DNA of 64,000 bases from Albugo candida. Lineage: Eukaryota > Oomycota > Peronosporomycetes > Albuginales. The notes beneath the pieces were generated by a model that saw only the letters and a list, made by a program, of their open reading frames with translations, searched no databases and was not told the origin of the DNA. The translations under genes were made by a program, and so were the position numbers. The number at the start of each line of letters is the position of its first letter. Positions within the stretch are counted from its first letter, which is position 1. Shown here one piece after another: positions 22,001-32,441 of the stretch. Where the stretch lies: the NCBI GenBank assembly GCA_040437565.1, contig JBDOQK010000027.1:248001-312000 (forward strand), given 5' to 3'.

Positions 22001-23805
22001 CAAAGCCTTTGCCAGGACCTCACTTACGGCCTCTCTAAAGTCCGATGAGACAAAATTCAAAACATTCTGACCCATCGTGTCTTCGTTTGTGTATTGAGTG
22101 ATAGTAGCAGCTTTTTTATTCCAAATAATAATTCGGTAATCGCGATCAACACCAAAGATTGGTGCATTAGCGGTATCAATCAGCCGAGAGTACTCTTGCT
22201 CCTGAATGATCCGATCCGTGATGTCTTGTCCAATTGTAATTACACCAGCAATCTTACCTGTGCAATCGTATGTTGGAGTTGCATTCAGCAGTATTTCAGC
22301 TTTACGTCCCTGTTTTGTTACGAATGAGACTTCACAATTGGCCGACTCGATTCCTTGTAATGCTTTATTGATCACTGTCTCCACAGCAATTCGATCATCT
22401 TTTGCTATAAAAGTCTCCACTAATTTCTGACCCATGACTTCTGATGGGATGTATTCAGTGGTTGCTTCTGCTTTCTTGTTGAAAATGACGATACGACCGC
22501 TTGTATCGACACCAATGATCGGTGCATTCGCCGAGTGAAGTAGCTTCTCATGCTCCACTTCCTTGGCATTTTTCTCAGTGACATCTTGCCCAATAGCTAC
22601 CACACTTATCACCGAGCCTTTGCGGTCGAAACGGGGAGTAAAACACACAGCAATCTCGACCAATCCTCCCGTTGCATTGATTAATCGGAGCGTTGAACTC
22701 ACTCCAGCGATCCCAAAAATTGACGCTTGTTGAATACTTTGTGCTACCAATTGTCTTGATTTGTCTTCCACGAGCGGTAAAATAGACATACCAATCACAT
22801 CGGCAGCCTTATAACCCGTCAAAGAAGCTGTTTTCGCATTCCAAGCAGTGATATTCGCGTCCTTATCCAATTNNNNNNNNNNNNNNNNNNNNNNNNNNNN
22901 NNNNNNNNNNNNNNNNNNNNNNNNNNNNNNNNNNNNNNNNNNNNNNNNNNNNNNNNNNNNNNNNNNNNNNNNGGAGTAAAACACACAGCAATCTCGACCA
23001 ATCCTCCCGTTGCATTGATTAATCGGAGCGTTGAACTCACTCCAGCGATCCCAAAAATTGACGCTTGTTGAATACTTTGTGCTACCAATTGTCTTGATTT
23101 GTCTTCCACGAGCGGTAAAATAGACATACCAATCACATCGGCAGCCTTATAACCCGTCAAAGAAGCTGTTTTCGCATTCCAAGCAGTGATATTCGCGTCC
23201 TTATCCAATTCCACAATTGGAGCTTTCGCTTGCATCATCACATGAGCATATTGTCGTTCCTGAACTTGGCGTTCTGTCGCATCATTACCAATTCCGTACA
23301 ACCCAGCCACTTTATTTGTCATAGGATCCAACACCGGTGTAAGGCTGGTCGCGATGTATACCAGCTGGTTGCAGTTTGTTAGAATTCCAAGCCGGATATT
23401 CTTCTTGGATTTATCTTCTCTTACAACACTTTCCAGTACTTGTTGGACCTCTTCTGCAGTAGATACTGTGCATATAATATCGACCAAAGGCTTTCCAATT
23501 ACTTCGACTGATTTCCATCCAGTGAGGCTTTCCAGTCTTGCGTTCCAAAACCGGATTCTAAAGCTTGTGTCGGTTCCAAAGACTGGAGCGAATGCTTCCA
23601 TCAAAATTCGGGAAAAAAAAGCCGGAAAGGGAGTGGAGCCCTCTTCAGTGAGAATATTTCGCTTATTTGATGGTTCATGGAGCGATTCAGCGTCAAGCTC
23701 GAGGATTCGGGTCGAAATCGAGTCTGAGTCTTGCTCCAAGTTTTCATCCTTTTTTCGACTATTTTTTCTGCTTTTTCCGGTGTTTGGTGCGTGTCGACGA
23801 GACAT
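16050..23805 (-). CDS. Multi-PAS hybrid histidine kinase with receiver and HPt domains
   Basis: One intronless gene, split by two assembly gaps; after merging the 238-bp overlap and allowing about 74 nt for the internal gap, it encodes about 2,463 residues. Twelve PAS units come first: two divergent ones (about 23590 and 23220), then ten near-identical units spaced about 360 bp, each with APIFGVD...NIWNKKA and GVVGIGQDITDR. Then HisKA (FLASFSHELRTPLN, phospho-His, about 18900), HATPase (LLNLLSNAIKFTSEG; DTGVGMD; GSGLGLAI), receiver (VVEDNEFN; MDCEMPVMDG with phospho-Asp; FIVKPI), a long Thr/Ser/Arg-rich linker with poly-Thr, and a C-terminal HPt (REAHSLKGSSAYVAA, His at about 16355). A whole phosphorelay is thus in one polypeptide. 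No membrane helix is seen, so it is probably cytosolic. Ligands of the PAS array are unknown. Confidence 0.92.
19180..22560 (-). repeat. Tandem PAS-coding repeat, about 360-bp unit, ten copies
   Basis: Markers such as the APIFGVD codons recur at about 19255, 19615, 19975, 20335, (gap), 21075, 21435, 21795, 22155 and 22515. Central units are more alike than end units at the DNA level, which suggests recent tandem expansion or gene conversion within the array. Confidence 0.85.
20645..20744. other. Assembly gap inside the PAS array
   Basis: 100 N with no shared flank. Reading frame and the repeat unit on either side imply that about 74 nt are missing (the N-terminal part of the eighth PAS unit). 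Repeats this similar probably stopped the assembler. Confidence 0.95.
22873..22972. other. Assembly gap with 238-bp contig overlap in the kinase
   Basis: 22635-22872 equals 22973-23210. Merging the copies restores one open frame through the second PAS unit. Confidence 0.95.
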
Positions 23806-24291
23806 CCAATAGCGGATTTATGTAGGCAGTCTTTTTGTTGTTGTTATAGATAGCTGCCGCTTGCGTATCGAGAGATAGCAAAGTCGGTCGATCCAGCGAT
23901 GCTTAAGGAGATACTTTCTAAATTATGAGGTAGGAAGCGGTTATTTTCGAAAATATTAAGAAAAAGTGAGAATGTTTTAATGACAGCACGAGAGAATATG
24001 TCAAGTGTCAAGTTTTTTCTAAGGATTAGGTTCTATTTACACCGAATGTAATCAATTTTCAGCTTCATTTCCGACAGATAACAGTCGCGCTCTTGAACCG
24101 GTAGAGGCATGTCTAATTGCAGCGTCATATTTGGTGCGACTCGGATCATAGAGTCGATCCGTTCACTAGCGATCATGTACATAAAAGGCTTTAAACGTCA
24201 TTCAGATTCTTGTATTTACTAGGTGTAGGGAATGCTAGTTTTATTTTAAACGAATTAAAGAACGTTTCATATAGATCGATAACTTGATTGG
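23806..24291. promoter_or_regulatory. Divergent promoter region, kinase (-) and Era GTPase (+)
   Basis: 486 bp between two divergent start codons, AT-rich, without coding signal. It should hold both promoters. I see no element I can name with confidence. Confidence 0.5.
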
Positions 24292-26022
24292 ATGATACGT
24301 ACTCTACCAATGCTACTGAGCCAAATGCGTATGTCTTTGCATCAGACGTATAGAAATGCGAGGCTTCACGCGTATGTGTATGAGAATATTCGAATATTGC
24401 ACACTAAATCGCATGGTAAAAAGAAAGAGAAGGAAGAGAAAGCCAGAATAGCCACTGAACGGGAACAGAATTGGCAAGAAATGCGAAAGCGGATGGCAGA
24501 AGCTCAGTTTGCTGCAATGACTCAGAATGCGACAAGTAAGGAGAGTAAAATACGAGCTAGAGATCAGATGCGAATGAAAAGATTGGGATTATATCCGGAG
24601 AAAGATACGTCAAACGGCCTGAATGACGATTTTTCGTCGCAACTGCATGATCAAAAATCAATACCAAAACGACGTGCTACGTCGGAAGAAAAGAAGAGAT
24701 TCACAAATCTTCAAGATGCACCAGATGCCGTGTTACAACGTGAGTTCACTGAGCCAGATGAACCTGAAGACTCGAAGGCATTGGAAGTTGCTGTGATAGG
24801 TCGACCCAATGCTGGAAAGTCATCAATCATCAATTTTCTACTACGAAGCAATGTACGTTTACTATGCGAATTCGCGGCTAGCATTGATAGATTGTATACT
24901 TAGGTATCAGCAGTCTCTCAAAAGTACAACACGACACGTGAACGAGTGCTCGGAGTTTTGACCGAGAAAAATACTCAGATCACATTTCATGACACGCCTG
25001 GACTCATCAAGCCTCAGTATGAATGCTTATCTCCATCACTTTTATTGTTGACGGAATACGCTCTTTCTAGGGAAAATCATCTTTATGTGCGATCGTTGGT
25101 GACAACTGCAGCCGATACCGTTGAAAGCGTTGATTTGTCTCTCTTGGTGGTCGATGCGGTTAAAAGATTGGATGATGCAGCATTGCAAGCGATCGAGAAA
25201 GTTCTTATAGGATCCGCTCAAGTAGGCGCTCCCACCATGCTAATCATGAACAAGGTTTGGTAGGGGCCTTCTTTCAATCAAATGTACTAAGACTCTTTGG
25301 TGTCTCAGTATGATCTTGTTCGAGAGCACGATTTGAAAAGCGTCGATATTCGGATAGGAGTACTTTCAACCATGATTGAAGAAATCTATCAAAAGCACCA
25401 TAATTCAAAAGCTGAAATGCTCTTTGCCAATCCAGCTCAATACACTGGACCTAGCTGCTTCAAAACATCTGCTCTTCAAGGACGAGGCTTACGAAAATTA
25501 AGGTCCCGGTTGTTAACACACGCAGTAGAGCGTCCATGGTATTTATCAGACGGTGCTCCATCTGCTTCTGACTCAAAGTTGACAGGAATTTCCATTCATC
25601 CGTAAAGTCGACACAGTCCGATCTCGAAATGGTGACGGAAATCATTCGCGCGCAATTATTCACTCGATACAATCAAGAGCTACCATACAATATTCTGCAG
25701 GAGAACGTGTACGCAATCGGATTGAATACGGTACTCGCAGCTGACTTCGGAATGATTGCGTAGAGGCTGGACTCGTTTCAAGGACGGGAGCATCCGAATC
25801 GATCAAGATATATTTGTACGAATACATTACGTGATCACGCACACATAGCCGCTAACCGCATTCTTATTCGCAAAGGTGCCCAGAGCACGTCATGTTCGAA
25901 TCATTATTGGCCAGAATGGCGATGCAATTCGTCAAGTTGGTGTTCAAGCTCGAGCAGAGATCGAAAAGCTATTAGAGAAACGCGTTCACCTTTATCTCAA
26001 CGTGAGAGTCAAGTCTGGCTAG
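24292..26022 (+). CDS. Era-type GTPase with KH domain, probably mitochondrial
   Basis: Exons 24292-24852, 24904-25016, 25071-25254, 25309-25538, 25586-25708, 25764-25830, 25876-26022; introns 45-55 nt; 474 residues. The family (ERAL1/Era) binds small-subunit rRNA and helps ribosome assembly. Motifs: G1 GRPNAGKSS (about 170), G2 Thr in NTTRERV, G3 HDTPG, G4 NKYD (built across a splice junction, which supports that junction), then PWNFHS, EIIRAQLF, QELPYNILQENVGW, DGSIRIDQDIFV, and the KH loop IIIGQNGDAIRQVG. The first 45 residues are Arg-rich and could target mitochondria; residues 45-150 are a charged extension absent from bacterial Era. All exon phases agree. Confidence 0.93.
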
Positions 26023-26075
26023 AATGTTACTCTCTTCAAGCGCTGAATATCAGCGTCTTATCAAATAGACTGCAG

Positions 26076-26175
26076 NNNNNNNNNNNNNNNNNNNNNNNNN
26101 NNNNNNNNNNNNNNNNNNNNNNNNNNNNNNNNNNNNNNNNNNNNNNNNNNNNNNNNNNNNNNNNNNNNNNNNNNN
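26076..26175. other. Assembly gap with 59-bp contig overlap
   Basis: 26017-26075 equals 26176-26234; it begins at the stop codon of the Era gene, so the gene itself is complete. Confidence 0.95.
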
Positions 26176-26234
26176 GGCTAGAATGTTACTCTCTTCAAGC
26201 GCTGAATATCAGCGTCTTATCAAATAGACTGCAG

Positions 26235-26549
26235 CCATAATTTCCAAGACAAACATTCCTAGGTTCGTTTACATCTTAAATGTGCTTCTGTCAGCACACT
26301 TGTTACCTATATATACACATCGCCGTTGAGACTATTAAAAGTATCGATTATTCTCCTAATCCACGACGCCAGCGGTCGTGAAGCGGTTACTATAGTATCG
26401 TTATTCTTTCGCCAATTCAACGAAATAAATTTCAGAACTGACGAAAGCCGCAACTGATTTAAAAACGAAACAGTCGACGTGCGGCTGTATGTCGATCACA
26501 CTAAAGTTCTTGTCAGTCTTCAATTTGAGATTGAGATCAACGAGTTCTC
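26235..26549. promoter_or_regulatory. Upstream region of the WrbA-type gene
   Basis: About 315 bp with no coding signal, including TATATATACA at about 26310. It presumably holds the Era 3' end and the promoter of the next gene. Confidence 0.4.
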
Positions 26550-27152
26550 ATGGTCAAGATTGCAATTATCTATTACTCTACCTATGGACACGTTGCACGC
26601 CTGGCGGAAACCGTAAAAGAAGGCTGCGAGCTGGTCACAGGCGTTTCAGCTGATATTTATCAAGTCGCTGAAACACTTACAGATGATGTTTTGTCAAAGA
26701 TGCATGCTCCACCCAAGAAGGAGTACCCGATCGCCACTATGGACGTGCTCAAGGATGCGGATGGAGTTCTGTTTGGATTTCCCACCCGTTTTGGTCTAGT
26801 TCCCGCACAAATGAAAGCTTATTTCGATATGGCTGGACAATTATGGCAGAGTGGATGCACTATTGGAAAGCCTGCCGGTCTTTTTTTCAGTACTGGAACG
26901 CCTGGAGGTGGACAAGAGACCACTGCTTTCACCTGCATACCATTTCTCACCCATCTAGGCATGGTATTTGTCCCTCTTGGATATCGCTCCCCGCTTCTTG
27001 GCAATCTTGACGAAGTTCACGGCGGAAGTGCATGGGGCGCGGGGACATTGGCCGGGCCAGATGGAAGTCGTCAACCATCCAAATTGGAGCTTGACGTAGC
27101 CAAAGTACAAGGCGAAAGTTTCGCTGCAGTAACACGCAAACTCGCGGCGTAG
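26550..27152 (+). CDS. WrbA-type NAD(P)H:quinone oxidoreductase
   Basis: A single exon of 200 residues, the usual size for WrbA/Pst2 proteins, FMN flavodoxin-fold enzymes that reduce quinones by two electrons and protect against redox cycling. Visible: the FMN phosphate loop YSTYGHVARLAE (9-20), DGVLFGFPTRFG (about 71), QMKAYFDMAGQLW, FFSTGTPGGGQETT (about 111-124), a His in LTHLGMVFVPLGY, GGSAWGAGTLAG (about 153) and a C-terminal helix. All FMN-contact regions look intact. No targeting sequence, so cytosolic or at the plasma-membrane periphery as in fungi. Confidence 0.95.
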   Translation: MVKIAIIYYSTYGHVARLAETVKEGCELVTGVSADIYQVAETLTDDVLSKMHAPPKKEYPIATMDVLKDADGVLFGFPTRFGLVPAQMKAYFDMAGQLWQSGCTIGKPAGLFFSTGTPGGGQETTAFTCIPFLTHLGMVFVPLGYRSPLLGNLDEVHGGSAWGAGTLAGPDGSRQPSKLELDVAKVQGESFAAVTRKLAA

Positions 27153-27223
27153 TTTGGAAAGAAAAGAGACGCTGTTGTCAATATAACACGATTTCTTTCG
27201 GTAACTTTGATTTGACTTTATTG

Positions 27224-29845
27224 CTACGGGGCTGAGTAGCGATTGTAGTGCGCAGTTGCAATGCGACGCGACCGTCTCACGTGCGTCGACATACTGAGTG
27301 GTCTCACCGCTGCATGCACGGGTGCACGTGCAGGAATAAACTCCAATACGTCATCGTCCTCTGTTCTCAGTATTGCCGAATCACTCATTCGCTTCTGCCA
27401 TCGTTTTGCGTGTAATGCTTGTCGTTTACGTGACAATGTCTGCCGGTGTCGAAGGTAGAGAAACAAAAAGATGCTCAAGCTGAATAATGAGAATGCCGAA
27501 ACTCTTTTGAGCGTTTTCTGTGTCATGTGTGTAGACACCAGCGTATCGGACGAGAAACGGGTATCGATAGAAATATCGGGAATAATCCGTTGTTCATGCG
27601 TTTTAATAAAGTGCTGGACTTGTGTGCAGTGTTGCATATTGGCCTGATCGCTGCCACCAAGACCGCAAATCGACTTTGCTGTTTTACCATTTGTACCAAT
27701 TTCGGAATTGGCTCGACCAAGCGACGGATTAATCGTCAGTTCTGCATTTATACCGTGACTGTTTCCAAACAGACCACGAAAAGTTTCGAGCTGAGAACAT
27801 TGCTCGTGATGGACTTGCCTGGCTGCAGCTGGGCTCTCGTAACTTTGTTCACGTCCCTGCTTTCTGCTCCGAATGATATCAATTTCTTTCTGCAATAAAG
27901 ACGTATGTGTACTCACGATATCCTCATATTCGGAGACCTCTTTCAAGACATTTGAGTACAGCATGTGATCGCCACTAGTTTTGAGTTGCTTCATTACTTC
28001 AAATGATGCGAATTTGGTATCATTGCAACTCTTTTCTAAAACCATTTGGGTTTCCAATAGAACCGACTCCAGAACATCCTCAAGCAAAATTCGTCGAGAT
28101 TTGATCTTCTCCATCTCCTTTGTAATCCAAACGTATTCCGAGCGAGAAGTGGAGTTGGCACTTGTTGTATTCCTATGAACACTACTCGTTTGCCTGGATA
28201 GATTTGCAACAAAATGCTCGCTAAGATTGTAAGCGGGGTCAAACCATGACGACACAGCTTGCAAAACATTCTCTACAAATTTCAGCACAAACAAATTCAG
28301 TCCATCGTCGAGCTTCTGGAATGTCGTCGCAAGATAGCGAATGAGATCACGCAGGCCTAGTTCAACAATTGGATACCCCCGACAAAGTACTGAGTAGAGA
28401 AACTCAAGCGCCGCATATAAACCATGAGATACTCCACAAACATACGCTCGTATCCACTGTATCCACTCATTGGAAAAAACATTACTAAAAGTTGCTGACC
28501 TCAGCCAGTTCGCACATTTGTGTAGCATGTTGAAAGTGCAAACGAATGTATATGTCTTGATCGCGTGTAGTCTTTCAGCAAATGTAATTAAGCAGGTACA
28601 CAGTGTCAGAAGAGTAACTGTGACGCAAAAAATAACCTTCCACTCAGAAAGTACTGATGTGACTCTTCTCATCACAGTTTGCACGCTTTCCTTTGATTGA
28701 TATACGGAAGCCATTGTCGAATCAGACGTATTTTGTATTTGCTCTTCTGTGTAAAAGTCTTCATCGATTGCGGATTCAACGTCGATTTCATCCCAGAACG
28801 CTCCACTGTTTTCGATCCCGTCAAACGTCGTTTCCGCTGGAAGAGAATACATGAAATCAATAGTCTCCTTACTAGATGTTTCGCACGGGAAATTCTCATC
28901 ACGCTTTGGCCTCGTACCAATTTCAATATCCGAAAAGATTTCTGCGTGCTCGACGCCAATCTCTGTGGTACTGATATCACCTTCTCGTAGTTCTGTATTG
29001 GCCTCCTTCTCGAAAAAACCAACGACGTCAGACTCTCGAAAGAAGCTTTCATCACTCGCATGACCATCTTCCAAACCCATTTCAAAATTTGATCTCTCAT
29101 CAAAGTAGCCAGGGTCATCATGTGACTTCTGATCAGCGATTTTGTTATGTTTAACATCATCACACCACAAATCATGGCCTAATTCACATAATTCGTCTGC
29201 AAAGCCATATTGTTGATTAATGCCTGTGCCCTCAAGTTCAAAAGGAAAATTAGAATCATTAAATGTCCAAGTTGTGTCCACGGCTTGATGTATCTCAGAC
29301 AACACATTTGCTCCTCTATCTTGTTCCATACAATTATTGGATCTTGCCAGTTGATGTAAGCGCTCTCGCGTTCTACTACGCGAAATTTGAGAATGTGAAA
29401 TCTGCCAATCCGAAGATGCAGGAGGAGATGTGGTCCGAGGTTCTGAACTAGTACAGCTGCTACTGCTGCCAACTTCCATCATTGGAATCTCACTCTCCGG
29501 GTCCATTTGATTATCATTTACATCAGCATTTTCTTCATCCAAATTCGATAGTTTCCGATGCATGCAATATTTCTCGCAAGTTGACTTGGTTTCGCCAAAG
29601 GTCTCGTTCTTCAGTACAAATGCATCGGCCATTTCATCCGTTTTGTTAGCCGAAGATATCGACGGTATCTCTCTAGTGTAGTTATTGTCGTGCATCTTTC
29701 GCGAATAGATAGAAGGGACAGGTATACGTGAAGGGCACATGCGACTTGTGTCATTTCTTCGCTCTTTTTTTTTTGAAGCCTTTCCACGCCGCCACTCAAC
29801 ATCCTGCTCACCATCAGCCATGATTGTGGCCTTTCGTGTATGCAC
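27224..29845 (-). CDS. Unrecognised 873-residue membrane protein
   Basis: A single exon. The first 390 residues are acidic, Ser/Thr-rich and look disordered. A hydrophobic helix follows at about 400-425 (VIFCVTVTLLTLCTCLITF), then a region of amphipathic helices (YAALEFLYSVLCRGYP, LIRYLATTF) to about 560, a soluble coiled-coil-like segment (LLEDVLESVLLETQMVLE), and a final membrane helix at about 790-805 (FSLFSLSIFLFLYL) before a basic Arg-rich tail (LRHRQTLSRKRQALHAKRW, HVRRSRRIATAH). Basic residues after the last helix suggest a cytosolic or nuclear-facing tail. No family recognised; it may be a lineage-specific ER or nuclear-envelope protein. It ends 71 bp after the convergent WrbA stop. 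Confidence 0.7.
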   Translation of the reverse strand: MHTRKATIMADGEQDVEWRRGKASKKKERRNDTSRMCPSRIPVPSIYSRKMHDNNYTREIPSISSANKTDEMADAFVLKNETFGETKSTCEKYCMHRKLSNLDEENADVNDNQMDPESEIPMMEVGSSSSCTSSEPRTTSPPASSDWQISHSQISRSRTRERLHQLARSNNCMEQDRGANVLSEIHQAVDTTWTFNDSNFPFELEGTGINQQYGFADELCELGHDLWCDDVKHNKIADQKSHDDPGYFDERSNFEMGLEDGHASDESFFRESDVVGFFEKEANTELREGDISTTEIGVEHAEIFSDIEIGTRPKRDENFPCETSSKETIDFMYSLPAETTFDGIENSGAFWDEIDVESAIDEDFYTEEQIQNTSDSTMASVYQSKESVQTVMRRVTSVLSEWKVIFCVTVTLLTLCTCLITFAERLHAIKTYTFVCTFNMLHKCANWLRSATFSNVFSNEWIQWIRAYVCGVSHGLYAALEFLYSVLCRGYPIVELGLRDLIRYLATTFQKLDDGLNLFVLKFVENVLQAVSSWFDPAYNLSEHFVANLSRQTSSVHRNTTSANSTSRSEYVWITKEMEKIKSRRILLEDVLESVLLETQMVLEKSCNDTKFASFEVMKQLKTSGDHMLYSNVLKEVSEYEDIVSTHTSLLQKEIDIIRSRKQGREQSYESPAAARQVHHEQCSQLETFRGLFGNSHGINAELTINPSLGRANSEIGTNGKTAKSICGLGGSDQANMQHCTQVQHFIKTHEQRIIPDISIDTRFSSDTLVSTHMTQKTLKRVSAFSLFSLSIFLFLYLRHRQTLSRKRQALHAKRWQKRMSDSAILRTEDDDVLEFIPARAPVHAAVRPLSMSTHVRRSRRIATAHYNRYSAP

Positions 29846-30015
29846 AGACTGACAGCGTCACAAAGAAGATGAATTATTCAATGAAACGACGTGTCGCATT
29901 GCGCTATAAAATTAAAATTGGATGTTTTAAAGATTTGAAAAAAGAGTGATGGTTCGTAAGCGGTATCAGAGTCGTCTGATTCTGATTCTGAGACCGCATT
30001 ATTCATTGATTAGAA

Positions 30016-31067
30016 ATGATTGAACCGGAGTCAACGCCGACTTTGCTCCCATCTCGCGCGAAGAAAAATGGAAATGAAAACGACCTTCCCGTGGTACCGC
30101 TGAGAAATCCTTCTCACATAAGGAATAAGATGAAACGCGTCCAAGTAATGCAACAATATCGCAAGTCAAAGAAATTAAATAGAAAAGCACAGCAGACGCT
30201 GCGCAATCGTCAGCAAATGGAGGAGTTCGGTAAAATTATCAAGGAAGAACCACGCACTATCGATAACACTCGTGAACCAAATGTGACAATGATAAATGCA
30301 GAGGATGAGAACGAGAATGAGGAGATCTATCAGGATGAAATCGATGACGAGTTTGCTGCAATCTTTAGTAATCAAACGACACCAAAGATCATGATCACGA
30401 CTCGTCCTTTTCCTTCTGGAGAATTGTATCATTTCATTAATGAGCTACTACAACTGATACCAAATTCCTTTTATTATAAACGTGGACGATTCAGCATCAA
30501 AGAAATCTGTCAATTTGCGGCGAATAAGTTGTTCACACACTTGATTGTGTTGAGCGAGAGAAGTAAAGTATGCAATGGGTACGTGGAGACCCTACGTGCT
30601 GTTCGAGCTTGTGTGACTGATTGTGTTAAATCTCCAGAATGCTATTGAGTCGCTTACCCTCAGGTCCAACCTCTTTTTTCAAAGTGTCCAACGTAAAACT
30701 ACAAGAAGCGATCACCGATCACGGAAGACGTACAGAACATCAGCCTGAAATCATACTGAACAACTTTTCAACTCGCCTTGGACGCCGGATAGGTAGATTT
30801 CTCGGTTCTTGCTTTCGACAGCAACCTGAATTCGATGGTCGCCAAGTTGTTACGTTTCACAATCAACGAGACTTTATATTCATCCGGCATCATCGCTACA
30901 TATTCGATGAAAATGGGAAGCGAGCTCGTCTACAAGAAATTGGACCAAGCTTCACCATCAAGTTAAAATGGCTTCAGGATGGAACATTTGACACAAAGTA
31001 TGGGGAGTACGAGTGGATCGCTCGATCGTACAAGCAAAATACATCACGCAAAAGATTTTATTTATAG
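30016..31067 (+). CDS. RPF1: Ribosome production factor 1 (Brix domain)
   Basis: Exons 30016-30578 and 30638-31067 with a 59-nt intron (GTACGT...CCAG); 330 residues. Rpf1 is a nucleolar Brix protein needed for 27S pre-rRNA processing in 60S assembly. The basic N-terminus (NKMKRVQVMQQYRKSKK) precedes an acidic linker and the Brix domain from about residue 128 (KIMITTRPFPSGELYHFINEL) through NGMLLSRLPSGPTSFFKVSNV (split by the intron), PEIILNNFSTRLGRRIG, GRQVVTFHNQRDFIFIRHHR, and RLQEIGPSFTIKLKWLQDG to the C-terminal EYEW. Length and motif order match yeast and human Rpf1. The divergent neighbour starts 170 bp upstream. Confidence 0.95.
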
Positions 31068-31109
31068 TATCAGAAAGAATTTTGTCGCTTACAATTGTAC
31101 GTCTTTAAT

Positions 31110-31634
31110 TCATAATTCATGACTCTTCGGCTTCTTCGTTTGCCTCGAATATTCGTAGAAAAATGTGGGTAACTGCCGATACATTGAATAGTCATCTTTC
31201 TTTTGATCAATTAATGTTCGTACTTCGCGTCGTTGCTTCTTCACCTGTGACAATTCTGTTTTTCTATGACCGCCGCTTTCCTCAGCCGAACATGACTGAT
31301 TCGACGTGTACAGTTCGCTCACTTGCTTTCCATATCGATCCCATAAAATAAACAGCAAAAATACGAGAAAAAGTAGCAGGAGAATCAAGCCTCCTATTAT
31401 TTTCATCTCAGGTGACATAACTATTGCGGCAGTTTGTTTGTCCCCTACTATTTTGCTTGTACCTGCGGAACCCGTTTCTGTCTGACGATAATGGATAGGT
31501 GTAGATTCTGCAGCACTTGGATGGGATTCTGAACTCTTGAACGCTGTTTGCTCGCTTTCTATAGTATCATCAGGCGATCCCATCTGCTTTGCATTCTCGA
31601 AAGTATGATCAGTTGGAGCATCGCGCGCGGGCAT
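31110..31634 (-). CDS. Unrecognised single-pass membrane protein, 174 residues
   Basis: A polar N-terminal 75 residues, one strong membrane helix at about 77-97 (IIGGLILLLLFLVFLLFILW), and a basic, Lys/Arg-rich C-terminal 75 residues (QVKKQRREVRTLIDQKKDDY). No signal peptide; charge bias suggests a cytosolic C-terminus. No family recognised. It is convergent with RPF1, with 42 bp between the two stops. Confidence 0.6.
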   Translation of the reverse strand: MPARDAPTDHTFENAKQMGSPDDTIESEQTAFKSSESHPSAAESTPIHYRQTETGSAGTSKIVGDKQTAAIVMSPEMKIIGGLILLLLFLVFLLFILWDRYGKQVSELYTSNQSCSAEESGGHRKTELSQVKKQRREVRTLIDQKKDDYSMYRQLPTFFYEYSRQTKKPKSHEL

Positions 31635-32441
31635 GAATTTAGTACTTAATCATCATCTGACGGTAGTAGAAGCATGCAGTGTACTTTCAGAAACTGGAGA
31701 AGCCTCCGTGCTCACGTACACTTAATTCAACGAGTCGACTCATTCACTTCGATACGAACACTACGGGAACAAAACACACTTGATCATGTAGGCGTACTAC
31801 AAGAAAAATAAAAGCGTTCCATTTCTGCAATAAGATCAAAACAAGTACGCGTTGTTCTCAAGCGGGGTCAAAAATGGCGTGAATTGGCCATACTATGCAT
31901 AGATCAAACAAACGTAAAGCAGCTTCGCGCTTGATCAGTAATCGACGTTGACTGCCAATTTGACATAGGACCTGAGCGAATCTTAGATCGCATCATTTTG
32001 AGATAATTTTGATAGGCGATTAAGCCGCTAAGCGACATTGCATATGCTAAGAGACCACAAGACTTCATGCTACATGATTGGTTCCACGGTATGCTCAAAT
32101 AGCGCGATTAGAGAAATATTGAGCGATGCAATCTCACTCTATTTCAGGCCTGATCAATGAAGTAGCTTGCGAAGAAGAGTGTGTGAGCAAAACAATGAAA
32201 AGCGCGTATTACTACCGCACGACATAATGGAAGTGTTACACATTATATTTATTCAAGCAAAAAGGTCCAGCTTGAGGGATTCTGTGCTTCACTTTTGTAC
32301 TGCGCAATATTCAAGTGAGTGCACTATACTTAAGGATAAGCCCACAGTCGTCCTAAAGGAAACGCTATTTTAGGAATGAAGTAGATTCGGTAATCTGATC
32401 AGCTTTTTGGCACTGCGCACGATATTCATTTCGCAAAAAGG
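31635..32441. other. 0.8 kb intergenic, no supported gene
   Basis: Short frames only. The right end must hold the promoter of the WAPL-like gene; the left end that of the minus-strand membrane protein. Confidence 0.5.

Noticed and set aside
31635-32441. tRNA or other small RNA gene in the intergenic stretches
   Set aside because: I looked for T-loop-like and box B-like patterns in the gene-free stretches and found no convincing cloverleaf.
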